A DNA stretch of 64,000 bases, taken from contig CBDCVA010000002.1 of assembly GCA_965222935.1 (NCBI GenBank), forward strand, positions 2,299,320 to 2,363,319, read 5' to 3'. Position 1 is the stretch's first letter. Every line of letters starts with the position of its first letter. The notes beneath the pieces are model-generated. The model did no database searches. It was not told where the DNA came from and saw nothing but the letters and a program-made list of their open reading frames with translations. The position numbers were made by a program, and so were the translations under genes. The stretch comes from CBDCVA01 sp965222935 [NCBI: Candidatus Latescibacterota bacterium] (GTDB taxonomy: Bacteria; Latescibacterota; CBDCVA01). Shown in pieces: positions 53,301 through 61,900 of this stretch.

Positions 53301-53542
53301 CTCACGCGCACCACGCCCGAGACCACCCCCACGGCCTCTTCGATGGGCTTGGCGATCAGGTGCTCCACCTCGGCGGGGGCTGTGCCGGGCAACTCAGTGC
53401 GGACGGTCAGGGTCGGGTAGGTGATCTCGGGGAGCAGGTTCAGCGGCAGCTTGCCGTAGGAGGCGAAGCCGAACAGCACTGCCCCCACCCAGATCATCGT
53501 GACTGTGACGGGCCGGCGCGTGGAGAAATCGACGAGGTTCAT
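50357..53542 (-). CDS. RND efflux permease, HAE type, 2
   Basis: 1061 residues from ATG 53542 ([20 protein letters not shown]), the usual RND start; a GTG at 53578 would add 12 odd residues. The signature is [29 protein letters not shown]. The paired acidic residues read Asp-Ser. The porter domain ([20 protein letters not shown]) and the second-half [20 protein letters not shown] are typical. It is a divergent paralogue of the following permease. Both lie downstream of an MFS gene after a gap of about 210 bp. No adaptor gene is seen. Substrate is unknown. Confidence 0.9.
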   Translation of the reverse strand: [1061 protein letters not shown]

Positions 53543-53755
53543 CGTCAGGAACGTTCTGGGGCTTGTCTCTCCATACACCCCTTAGACGTCGCAACCCGCC
53601 AAAAGGCCTCTCGTCACGTCCGGCTCGCCGGCCGGTTGCCGGATGCGGGCTGTCGAGGAACACCGAGGGAGAGAATCAGATCGGTCTTGCAGCGCGCCTC
53701 GGTCGGAAATATCCCCGGCATAAAGGGGATAACATGCCGCGCGATTCGCGGGGGG

Positions 53756-55351
53756 TCAACGTTGCCTTCTGTGGCGATGCGCTCGCTCTTCCGGGACCTG
53801 AGGCGTCCGATGGTCGGGCTCGTCGCGGGATCGCTGCGCGGTTGTAGGCTGGGCACTTGTCCCGATGGTCTCGGAGTTGTCCAGGATGGCGTCCTTGAGC
53901 GCGCGCGTGCCGTCGAGAGCCGTGTGCGTCGCGTCGATGATCGGCGCGAACCAGAAGTGGATGAAGCTGTCGAATCCGTCGGTCGGGCTGACCCCCTCGA
54001 CCTGCCGGACGACGCGGATCAGCGTCCCCGCGCTCTTGGCGTCGGGTTCTTCGACGCGCACCACCAGGGGTATGGCGCAGAGGCGCAACAGCCCTGAGAT
54101 CGCGAAGAGGACGTGCAGCCCTCGGATGGGAAACAGCGCCGTCGGAAGCCACAGATCCTCGGTCGCCGCCGCGATGACGCCCGCAGCGATGCCTCCCAGC
54201 GCATGGGTCAGGTTGCGCGCGGCGACGCGCGTCGCCAGGTACTGGGCCCGGTTCTCGTCGGGCGCCAGCTTGAGCACGAGGTTGAACTGCGTCAGGGTCT
54301 GGCCGGAGTTGAACGCACGCATCGCGTGAACGAACGCGAGGTAGATCACGCTTCCCGGCGTCGCGAAGATCCACAGGATGGGGAAGATGGCCTTGCCGAT
54401 GACCATCAGAAGGAGCACGGGCTTGTTGCCGAAGTGATCCGCCAGCCGGCCCCAGAACCGCACGCAGTAGAGGCTCGCGAACGTCCCCAACGTCGTGAGC
54501 AGCGTCACCGTCCCGTAGTCCATGCCCAGGTCCCGAACCATGTAGACCACCCAGAAAGGGGCCGCGAATTGCATGGCGAAGCTCCACCAGCTCGAGAAGG
54601 CCATGAAGCGGCGGAACTGTTGATTCTCGAAGGGAAGACGGAATTTCTCGCGGAAGCTGCGCTCGGCGCTGTCGGGCACCAGCGGCGGCTCGGGGATGCG
54701 CGTGAACAGATACAAGGATAAGGCCCCGCAGACGGTCCCCGCGGCGAAGAGAATCTGGAAGCCGCTCATTTCATCGCCGCCGACGAGGTCGCCCCAGAGG
54801 TCGAGAAACTTGCCGCCGACCAGAGTGAGGACCATGCCGACGAGATCGACGATGAGGTTGCGTTTGCCGAAGAAGCGGCCTCTGATGCCCTCGGGCACGA
54901 GGTCTGCCCACCAGGCCGTGCGGATGGTGGCCGAGAGGGAGCCCACGCCGCTGGCGATGGTGTAGAAGGCCAGGAACCACCACATCCGGTTCTCCGCGAT
55001 GATGTTGAGCGTGATCCACGGGAGCGCGACGAGGAGCGGCCGCGTGCTCCGGGATATCGTCGAAGCCAGGAGGCAGACGGTCTTGCGGCTGCCGAACCAT
55101 TCGACGAGTTGGTTGGCGAAGAGTTGAGTGAACGATCCCGCCGCCTGGGTGGACGAGAGGAGCGCGATCTGGAAGGGTGTGGCGCCGAGGGCCAGGGCGT
55201 AGCCGACCATGAAGACGCCCCGGGTCAGCACGCTCATGGCAGTGATGGCGGCGGCTTCGCCCAGAATGAGCCGCCGGGCGCGTGTAGAGGGGAGGGGTTG
55301 CCGCGCCGAAGGCGTGAGGGATGCCATGTCTGATGTGGAAGCCAGGGGCAT
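53756..55351 (-). CDS. Major facilitator superfamily transporter
   Basis: 531 residues from ATG 55351, chosen for GGTGGGGG seven bases upstream; the frame is open nine codons more. Twelve membrane segments fit MFS: GEAAAITAMSVLTRGVFMVGY, QAAGSFTQLFANQLVEWFGSRKTVCL and WADLVPEGIRGRFFGKRNLIVD, which is the loop 2-3 motif region. The second half repeats the layout (RFWGRLADHFGNKPVLLLMVIG). The last 90 residues are hydrophilic and rich in Arg and Pro (EEPDAKSAGTL, then TAQRSRDEPDHRTPQVPEER), longer than usual and probably cytoplasmic. Substrate is not evident. It is divergent from the M6 array on the right. Confidence 0.85.
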   Translation of the reverse strand: MPLASTSDMASLTPSARQPLPSTRARRLILGEAAAITAMSVLTRGVFMVGYALALGATPFQIALLSSTQAAGSFTQLFANQLVEWFGSRKTVCLLASTISRSTRPLLVALPWITLNIIAENRMWWFLAFYTIASGVGSLSATIRTAWWADLVPEGIRGRFFGKRNLIVDLVGMVLTLVGGKFLDLWGDLVGGDEMSGFQILFAAGTVCGALSLYLFTRIPEPPLVPDSAERSFREKFRLPFENQQFRRFMAFSSWWSFAMQFAAPFWVVYMVRDLGMDYGTVTLLTTLGTFASLYCVRFWGRLADHFGNKPVLLLMVIGKAIFPILWIFATPGSVIYLAFVHAMRAFNSGQTLTQFNLVLKLAPDENRAQYLATRVAARNLTHALGGIAAGVIAAATEDLWLPTALFPIRGLHVLFAISGLLRLCAIPLVVRVEEPDAKSAGTLIRVVRQVEGVSPTDGFDSFIHFWFAPIIDATHTALDGTRALKDAILDNSETIGTSAQPTTAQRSRDEPDHRTPQVPEERAHRHRRQR

Positions 55352-55461
55352 GGTAAGACCCCCACCCGGGAATGTCAAGGCGAGGGCGGCGGCTCCGGCT
55401 ATGCGGGCTTCCGACTCGACCCGGAGGCCGTCGTCAAGGCCGGCATCGAGGCTCCGCGCGC

Positions 55462-55489
55462 GGCTCTTATCTCCCAGTCCGTAAGAGCC
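55462..55489. repeat. Inverted repeat in the divergent gap, 1
   Basis: GGCTCTTA (55462-55469) and TAAGAGCC (55482-55489) form a perfect 8-bp inverted repeat with a 12-base centre. It sits between the divergent MFS and array promoters, so operator or leader hairpin roles are both possible. Confidence 0.5.
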
Positions 55490-55542
55490 CGCCCGGGGCG
55501 ACAGGCCCGCATGAAAAACTTTTGCATGAGGGGCGGGCGGGC
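55487..55542. repeat. Inverted repeat in the divergent gap, 2
   Basis: GCCCGCCCG (55487-55495) and CGGGCGGGC (55534-55542) match perfectly across 38 bases. The left arm overlaps the end of the previous repeat. TATAAA follows at 55549-55554 as a candidate -10 for the array (the best -35, TTGCAT, is 21 bases away). Confidence 0.45.
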
Positions 55543-55589
55543 TTCACGTATAAAGGGTGCGCTTCGCGTGGAATCAGAACGGGTGACTC

Positions 55590-55672
55590 CCCTTAAAGGA
55601 GGTCGTGTCATGACGGGCTGCTGGAAAGGTTCAAGAACCTGTTTCATGCTTTCCGTGCTGGTCTATCTGGCG
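55590..55672 (+). repeat. 83-bp RBS and signal-peptide repeat, copy 1
   Basis: Identical over 83 bases to 58191-58273. It covers CCCTTAAAGGAGG, the ATG and the first 21 codons of the exported protein that follows. Confidence 0.9.
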
Positions 55673-56389
55673 TTGCCGATATCATGCTCTTTAGCGCTGC
55701 CGCCAGCATACGATGCTTTCTTTATCTGTGTGCCGCCACAGGTCGGAGACTCATGGACCTACCATAGAAGGATAGAGCTACACCCAAATACCAGAGTTGA
55801 GACAGTCACCGTAAGCGTTGTCGGCACAGAACAAGTTGGAGATCAGGAGTACTACCAGGTATACAGTACAGATACGGATGTATACAGTGGAAGAAGGCGT
55901 CATGAAGATGCAGCACTGTATCGAGCATCGGCTGATGGAGTGATCTGGCTGTACGATACCGATCGTGCAAAGGAAGTGCCCTATTTCGATCTATGGGGTG
56001 TAGGGGCAGATCAAGAGGGTGAAATACGGCAAGATGGTGAAATACGGTATGAAGGTGTGTTCTTTGGAAGGTCTACCAAGGCTGATGAATCGGAGTGGGG
56101 TCCAATGGAACTTGCTCGACGGGGCCCCTTCGAGATGGTGGTCGGCAACTCTTTGTATTCCGAGGTCTTCGAATTTTGGATTGAGGAAAAAAGATGTTGT
56201 TCGGAATTTTATGTTACTCTTTATGTGCATCCTGAGATCGGAGCACTTGAAATGCATGCAAGTTTTTCGGAGTATAACGATATTTGGGAGCTGATAAGTT
56301 TTAGTCGCCAGTCAAATGTACCGAGTGTCGTTAGAGAGGTCACCTGGGGAACTGTGAAGAAGCATCATATGTCCGAAGGCCTTCGCTGA
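55610..56389 (+). CDS. Small exported protein of the M6 array, A1
   Basis: 259 residues from ATG 55610, with the strong AAAGGAGG seven bases upstream. The signal peptide (MTGCWKGSRTCFMLSVLVYL) is nucleotide-identical to that of A2 at 58211. The mature part shows CVPPQVGDSWTYHRRIE, VVGTEQVGDQEYYQVYS, RASADGVIWLYD, MELARRGPFEMVVGNSLYS, CCSEFYVTLYVHPEIGALEMH and ends REVTWGTVKKHHMSEGLR. I do not recognise a domain; beta-strand content looks high. Codon use is A/T-richer than in the neighbouring genes. Part of a tandem array with prodomain proteins and a full M6 peptidase; function unknown. Confidence 0.75.
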   Translation: MTGCWKGSRTCFMLSVLVYLALPISCSLALPPAYDAFFICVPPQVGDSWTYHRRIELHPNTRVETVTVSVVGTEQVGDQEYYQVYSTDTDVYSGRRRHEDAALYRASADGVIWLYDTDRAKEVPYFDLWGVGADQEGEIRQDGEIRYEGVFFGRSTKADESEWGPMELARRGPFEMVVGNSLYSEVFEFWIEEKRCCSEFYVTLYVHPEIGALEMHASFSEYNDIWELISFSRQSNVPSVVREVTWGTVKKHHMSEGLR

Positions 56390-56459
56390 ACTTCATCCAG
56401 GCGCACCCATAGGGAAGGGGCCGGGCGAATAGTCTGCCCAAAAGAGAAGGAGTGAAGAT

Positions 56460-56915
56460 GTGATAATCCGTCAACTATGGCTTCTAGTAAGCGTCGTCCT
56501 GGTTGCCCATACAGCCAACGCCATCAATGAAGAGTACGGATACCGTGAGCTCTCGCAGCCCGATGGCAGTACTTTCACAGTGCGAGTGTATAGTGACGAA
56601 TTCGGGTTGTACATGGCAGCAACGGAAGGCTATGTGGTACAGAACCCAACGGACGGGGCCTACTACTACGCCAGATATGATCAGGAGGGTCATGCCACGC
56701 CCACCGCGATGAAAGTCGGCGGCGATCACTCCGTGACGGATCTCGCTATATTGGCGGAAGCGAACTCCGTTGCTCTAGCTGAGATGGCTCGGCGCCTCCA
56801 TGAGGGGACCGGAGGATTAAGTGGGCAAGGAGCTGCCAGTGGCTCCGGGATGTTTTTCTATCGGCTGGCGACGGAAACCTTGCAGTCAACGCGAACCATG
56901 GCCCTTGTCGAATGA
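56460..56915 (+). CDS. Free-standing M6-type prodomain, B1
   Basis: 151 residues from GTG 56460. The full peptidase gene has GTG ATG at this place; here the second codon is ATA. GAAGGAG lies upstream. Signal MIIRQLWLLVSVVLVAHTANA, then a prodomain (EEYGYRELSQPDGSTFTVRV, YVVQNPTDGAYYYARYD, PTAMKVGGDHSVTDLA) nearly the same as residues 20-130 of the M6 peptidase at 58997. After SGQGAA it changes to GMFFYRLATETLQSTRTMALVE and stops, just before the catalytic domain would begin. It may be a remnant of a duplicated protease or a functional trans-acting prodomain. The last 49 bases into the spacer recur after D. Confidence 0.75.
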   Translation: MIIRQLWLLVSVVLVAHTANAINEEYGYRELSQPDGSTFTVRVYSDEFGLYMAATEGYVVQNPTDGAYYYARYDQEGHATPTAMKVGGDHSVTDLAILAEANSVALAEMARRLHEGTGGLSGQGAASGSGMFFYRLATETLQSTRTMALVE

Positions 56916-56969
56916 TGAGAGCAAGGGTATATTGGTTTGTGCCCGGCCCTTAAAGGAGATCGTGCCATG
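56888..56969 (+). repeat. Junction repeat J, copy 1
   Basis: 56888-56936 equals 58134-58182 over 49 bases (AACGCGAACCATGG onward, coding TRTMALVE and stop). Similarity continues with small changes through CCCTTAAAGGAGATCGTGCCATGA. Here this ATG is followed by an early stop, so it is vestigial. Confidence 0.85.
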
Positions 56970-56980
56970 ATAGGGATAGG

Positions 56981-57763
56981 ATGCAGATGATGAAAACTGT
57001 AGCCGTCTTGATCATGGGGTTGTGGGCTGCGTCATGGGCTGAAGCCCAAGAGCCGGTGGAAACTGCTCACCAGCAGCTGCCGCTAGCGGTGGGCAACAGT
57101 TGGAGGTATACCCACACCTATTTCAATTATCTGACGGAAGATTATAATTATGGTGATGCAACCGTTCGCGATGTAACCATTCGCATCACGCACACCGAAG
57201 ACATCGAAGGACATACCTATTACGTCTTCAGTCCCATGCCCTACGAAGATCCTCCTGTACTCTCCCTCTTTCCGGCGGGCCAAAAAGTGCGGTTCGACGG
57301 CTATGATCTGGTATCTCGCGGGAGAGAGGGTGACATCGCGCTATACCAGTTCAAGTTTGGTGTCGGGGGTGAGTACTCATACAGTATTCCCGAGACGGAA
57401 TCAGATACGCTGGTAGTAGTGGTACGCGGCTGTTTTAGATTTCAAGGACATAAGGAAAGCACTCACCATTTGGCCTCCACACCAGAGGGCTACCCGACCG
57501 ACGCATCTTACTACTATGAATCGCGACAAGTGAACTTTATCCGTGGCCTTGGCCTATCAGGGTTTATCGTGGATGGGATATATATAATAGGACGCTCTTC
57601 TAACGACGTGAATGATGTGGCTAATCACCTGGTCCTTTATTCAGCGACGATAAACGGCGTGGAGTTGGACCCAAAGACTTTTCGATATACCGCGATCAGG
57701 GAGACTTCATGGGGCGCCTTGAAGCGGGCATTTTTCCCATTCATACGAGGAGGATCGAAATGA
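56981..57763 (+). CDS. Exported protein of the M6 array, C
   Basis: 260 residues from ATG 56981 (Met codons 3 and 4 are also possible). Signal MQMMKTVAVLIMGLWAASWAEA. VGNSWRYTHTYFNYL is like VGDSWTYHRR in A1/A2 and the end IRETSWGALKRAFFPF aligns with REVTWGTVKK, so it is a distant member of the same family. Between them: VTIRITHTEDIEGHTYYVFSP, GREGDIALYQFKFGVGGEYSYS and RGLGLSGFIVDGIYIIGRSS. No catalytic motif. The stop overlaps the start of D (ATGA), so they are translated together. Function unknown. Confidence 0.7.
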   Translation: MQMMKTVAVLIMGLWAASWAEAQEPVETAHQQLPLAVGNSWRYTHTYFNYLTEDYNYGDATVRDVTIRITHTEDIEGHTYYVFSPMPYEDPPVLSLFPAGQKVRFDGYDLVSRGREGDIALYQFKFGVGGEYSYSIPETESDTLVVVVRGCFRFQGHKESTHHLASTPEGYPTDASYYYESRQVNFIRGLGLSGFIVDGIYIIGRSSNDVNDVANHLVLYSATINGVELDPKTFRYTAIRETSWGALKRAFFPFIRGGSK

Positions 57764-58161
57764 GAAGACATCGATTCACGATCCTGCTGGCGCTTGCCGC
57801 GATAGGGTCAAGTATAGATCCCATTCACGCCATGGTCGTCGACGAGTTGGCTCCCTTCGTTCAGCCTGACGGGACGCAGTTCCCGGCGCATGTTTATGGC
57901 GACGAATTCGAGATCAACTGGGTTACCGCAGACGGCTATGCTTTCGTACATAACGAAGCGGATGACTACTTGTATTATGCGGAACTGGATGATGAAGGCG
58001 ACTTTCAGCCTTCGGAGGCCAAAGTCGGCATCGATGATCCGCTAGGGCACGGCATCCAGAAGAACTTGCAACGAAGCGCAGCGTGCCGAGCGAAGATACA
58101 GGCGGAACGCATCGCTCACGGTTATGCCCGTCAAACGCGAACCATGGCCCTTGTCGAATGA
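57760..58161 (+). CDS. Free-standing M6-type prodomain, D
   Basis: 133 residues, ATG 57760 overlapping the C stop, with GAGGAGG upstream. Signal MRRHRFTILLALAAIGSSIDPIHA, then LAPFVQPDGTQFPAHVYGDEF, WVTADGYAFVHNEADDYLYYAELDDEGDF and PSEAKVGIDDPLGHGI. This is the same prodomain pattern as B1 and the M6 peptidase N-terminus (QPDG-x-x-F-x-x-x-V, DGY, YYA-x-x-D, P-x-x-x-KVG) but in a much more diverged form. It ends QTRTMALVE, identical in DNA with the B1 end. Thus two different prodomains were joined to the same tail. It may be a trans-acting inhibitor or chaperone, or a relic. Confidence 0.7.
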   Translation: MRRHRFTILLALAAIGSSIDPIHAMVVDELAPFVQPDGTQFPAHVYGDEFEINWVTADGYAFVHNEADDYLYYAELDDEGDFQPSEAKVGIDDPLGHGIQKNLQRSAACRAKIQAERIAHGYARQTRTMALVE

Positions 58162-58214
58162 TGAGAGCAAGGGTATATTGGTGTGCCCCGCCCTTAAAGG
58201 AGGTCGTGTCATGA
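58134..58214 (+). repeat. Junction repeat J, copy 2
   Basis: Copy of 56888-56969. The 49 bases 58134-58182 are identical; the rest leads into the RBS and ATG of A2, where it joins the 83-bp repeat at 58191. Confidence 0.85.
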
Positions 58215-58273
58215 CGGGCTGCTGGAAAGGTTCAAGAACCTGTTTCATGCTTTCCGTGCTGGTCTATCTGGCG
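58191..58273 (+). repeat. 83-bp RBS and signal-peptide repeat, copy 2
   Basis: Identical to 55590-55672 over 83 bases. After it the two genes differ at many positions although their proteins remain alignable. Confidence 0.9.
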
Positions 58274-58927
58274 CTGCCGATACCGTGCGATGCTTGCTTT
58301 GTCTGTGTGCCGCCACGGGTCGGAGACTCATGGACCTATCGTAGAACGACGGTTATGTATGAGGAAGAGAAAACCAGGATTTATACATTCACCATAAGCG
58401 TTATCGGCACAGAACAAGTAGGGGATCAGGAATACTACCGTTTGGGAAATGGAGAGATGTATCGAGCATCGGATGATGGAGTGATCTGGCAGTACTATCC
58501 CAATCTCGCAGAGGAAGCGATCCATTCCGATCTATGGCGTGTAGGATTAGATCAAGTGGGTGTAGTACGGTATGAAGGTGTGCTCTGTGACACTCCTGCC
58601 AACAGTGAAGCTTCCAGTGAATATGGAGTGAAATTGGAACTTGTTCGAAGGGGACCCTTAGAGATGATGGTCGGCGACTCTTTGTATTCCGGAGTTTTTG
58701 AATTTTGGATTGAGGAAGAAGGTGCGAGATATTGTTGTTCGGAATTTTATCTTACTCTTTATGTGCATCCTGACATTGGAGCACTTAAAATGACAATATA
58801 TACTATGGAATATAGCGATACTTGGGAGCTGATAGATTTCAGTCGCCAATCAGGTGTACTGAGTGTCGTTAGAGAGGTTACCTGGGGAACTGTGAAAAGG
58901 CGTCATATGCCCGAGCGCCCTCGCTGA
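58211..58927 (+). CDS. Small exported protein of the M6 array, A2
   Basis: 238 residues from ATG 58211 with AAAGGAGG upstream. Paralogue of A1: the first 21 codons are identical, then CVPPRVGDSWTYRRTTVMYE, VIGTEQVGDQEYYRLGNGEM, RASDDGVIWQYYP, LELVRRGPLEMMVGDSLYS and CCSEFYLTLYVHPDIGALKM, ending REVTWGTVKRRHMPERPR. The middle differs by short indels and changes. CC and the early CVPP Cys are kept in both, which may form disulphides outside the cell. It lies 49 bp after D and 69 bp before the M6 peptidase. Role unknown. Confidence 0.75.
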   Translation: MTGCWKGSRTCFMLSVLVYLALPIPCDACFVCVPPRVGDSWTYRRTTVMYEEEKTRIYTFTISVIGTEQVGDQEYYRLGNGEMYRASDDGVIWQYYPNLAEEAIHSDLWRVGLDQVGVVRYEGVLCDTPANSEASSEYGVKLELVRRGPLEMMVGDSLYSGVFEFWIEEEGARYCCSEFYLTLYVHPDIGALKMTIYTMEYSDTWELIDFSRQSGVLSVVREVTWGTVKRRHMPERPR

Positions 58928-58996
58928 ACTTCAGTCAGGGACACCTATAGAGAAGGGACCGGCGAATAGCCTACCCCAAAAAAGAAGGAGTAAAAG

Positions 58997-61900
58997 GTGA
59001 TGATCCGTCAACTGTGGCTTCTAGTGAACCTCGTCCTGGTTGCCCATACGGCCAATGCCATCAACGAAGAGTACGGATACCGTGAGCTCTCGCAGCCTGA
59101 CGGCAGCACTTTCACAGTACGAGTGTACAGAGACGAATTCGGGTTGTTCATGGCCACCACGGCAGGATACGTGGTACAGAACCCAACGGACGAGGCCTAC
59201 TACTATGCCAGATATGATGCGGAGGGTCGTGCCGCGCCCACCGCGATGAAAGTCGGCGGCGATCACTCCGTGACGGATCTCGCTAGATTGACAGAAGCGA
59301 ACTCCGTTGCTCTATCTGAGATGGCTCGGCGCTTCCGTGAGGGAACCGAAGGATCGAGCGGGCAAGGAGCTGCCAGGTCCGTTCGATCTCCGTCCACCTC
59401 CCCAAATTCTCCGATGCCGCCCAACCTCCCGGATTCCTTGATAGTCATTCTGGTCGAATTTTCTGACGTAAAGCGCCAGAATCCGATCGACTGGCCCATG
59501 CCGTCCCTTAATAACGGCATAGATGATCGCATCAAAAGCGACTATTCGGAGTATACTGTGGCGGAGTTCGAAGACATGCTTTTCGGGGCGTCCTATGATA
59601 CCACGTCCCCGGATGGAGACACCGTTTATGGCAGCATGCGGAAGTATTGGGAGGACATGTCAAACGGGACCTACACGCTCAAAGGCAGAGTGGCCAACGA
59701 TGTGAGGGACGGGATTCCCGTCTGGATCACTTTGGGGCAGACCAAAGCTTATTACAGCATAGGCGAAGAAGGAGATAAAGGCAACCTCTATATCCGCCCC
59801 AACAGGTTCAAAAAAGCCGTATTCGATTCTGCGCGTGCTCAACAGGGAATCGACACGTCAAGGGAGGAAGATCGCAAGATATGCATTATCTACGCGGGCA
59901 GCATGTACAGTGTGGGGCCGGACACTATTGAGGTTTCTTCCGAGCTGGAATCTTCTTCCAAGCGGAGACCTTCTTCTGGGCTGAAACCTCGTGCATCAGG
60001 TGGTGTATACATCATGAGCGAACGTTATTTCGCCAATGATGTTAAACCGACCCCCCGGGATTCCGAAACCAACAATGCGAAATTTTCACATATAGGCGTT
60101 CATTGCCATGAGTTTGGGCATATTCTGGGCGCTGCTGACCAGTATGACGAACCGCGAAACTATAATTGGTGGGGGCTGATGGCTGCCGGCGGTAACGCGG
60201 CAATTGCAGAGAGAGGAGATAGCCCTACTCCGATGAGTCCGCAGTTGCGTGCCGGACTTGGATGGATCGCTCCCACGAGCGTCAGCAGTCTGATGGTGGG
60301 CGAGACGTTCACTCACACATCTAACATGGACGATGTCTACAAGATCGGAAGCTCCGAAGATTTCTTTCTGATTGAGAACCGCCAAACCCGCGACGGATGG
60401 AATCGTGCATCGCCTTACGCCAGTGGACTGCTCATATGGCACATAAAAGACCTTCCTGGTATTCGTGATAGAATCGATCTTATTGAGGCGGATAACAAGA
60501 ACACCACAGGGACGTATGACGGCGATCCTTTTCCAGGTTCTGGCAACGTTCGTTCTCTCACTGACTTCACGACTCCAAGCAGCAGACAATTCACACGTAG
60601 TGCAGACTCCCTACGTATAAACTCTAACGTTTTAGTCACCAATATAAGCGATAGTACCACATACATGACAGCAGACCTGAGCCCATACTGGTGGGGCACA
60701 CTCGATTCGACCACGACCTGGTCTGGAGTTGCAGATGGAGACACGGTGAAGGTGGGTGCGGATGTAACGATTTCTTCTGGGGACACCCTCACCATTTCTC
60801 CAGGCACGCTTGTGAGGTTTACAGCCAATTCGGATGACCTAGGCGGTCTCCCTTTTACCGATAAATGCGTGATCAAGGTGAATGGAACCCTCGTGGCGGA
60901 AGGCACCGCCGCAGACTCGATTACCTTCGAATCCGACGCCATCTCCCCGGCCGCGGGCGATTGGGGAGGCATTGCTTTTTCGGATAGCAGCGTCGATGCA
61001 AGCTGTAAAGTCACTCATGCCGTGATAAAGCACGCAACATATGGCATTTATTCCTCCCTGGCTATGCCGGCCGAGTTGAACGATAACACCATATCCGAGT
61101 GCGTCTTTGGGATCATGGGGCTCAACATGACCGATCCAACCATTCAGAACAATACTCTGGACAACAACCTTCTCAAGGGACTCTACCTGGCCAATGTTTC
61201 CGGTGCGGGTGAAGGCATCAAGAACAATATGATGACCAACAACGGGACGGGACTGTATCTGTCCTCGAGCACTGTACATATACATGATTCAATCATCAAC
61301 AATAATACCAATGGCGCTCACATCTCATCCCATACGACCTCTACGTTGAACTCGTGTACTTTCAATTCAAACGATGGCGATGGCGGTTGGGGCATCTATG
61401 CTTTTCTATCGGACCCCGTGCTCAAGAACTGTCGGATCGCCAATAACGATACCTATGGATTGCGCATGTACGGTCGCGCGGACCCAGTGATGGACGACTC
61501 TTTCAATCCGAATGATTTTTCCAGCAACGGGACCTATGAACTGTACCTGCAGAACAACTGCCAACCCAGGCTTGACCATTCCATCTTGCATCTCAATGAT
61601 ATTGTTCCCTCCGACTCGGGCTATGCGGTGTATATCGATTCGTTATCGAGCTTCAACAAGCTCAAAGTGCGCCGCAACTGGTGGGGGAGCGAAACGCCTT
61701 CTCCTTCCCTATTCTCGCCAGCGGACTCCATCGACTATGCGCATCCCTCCAGTCGTCAGAACGTTACCGGCGCCCCAAAGGTTGCCACTGATGGCGTAGC
61801 GCTGCAACTGCAACAGGCCAAGGCGTTGGAGCGAACCGGGCATCTTATGGAGGCCGCCGAGCAATATCGAAGCATCGTAACGGGCCAACCGGACCATCCC

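Noticed and set aside
57709-57759. Upstream extension of prodomain D to an ATG at 57709
   Set aside because: It overlaps gene C in another phase; the start at 57760 has GAGGAGG and gives a signal peptide.
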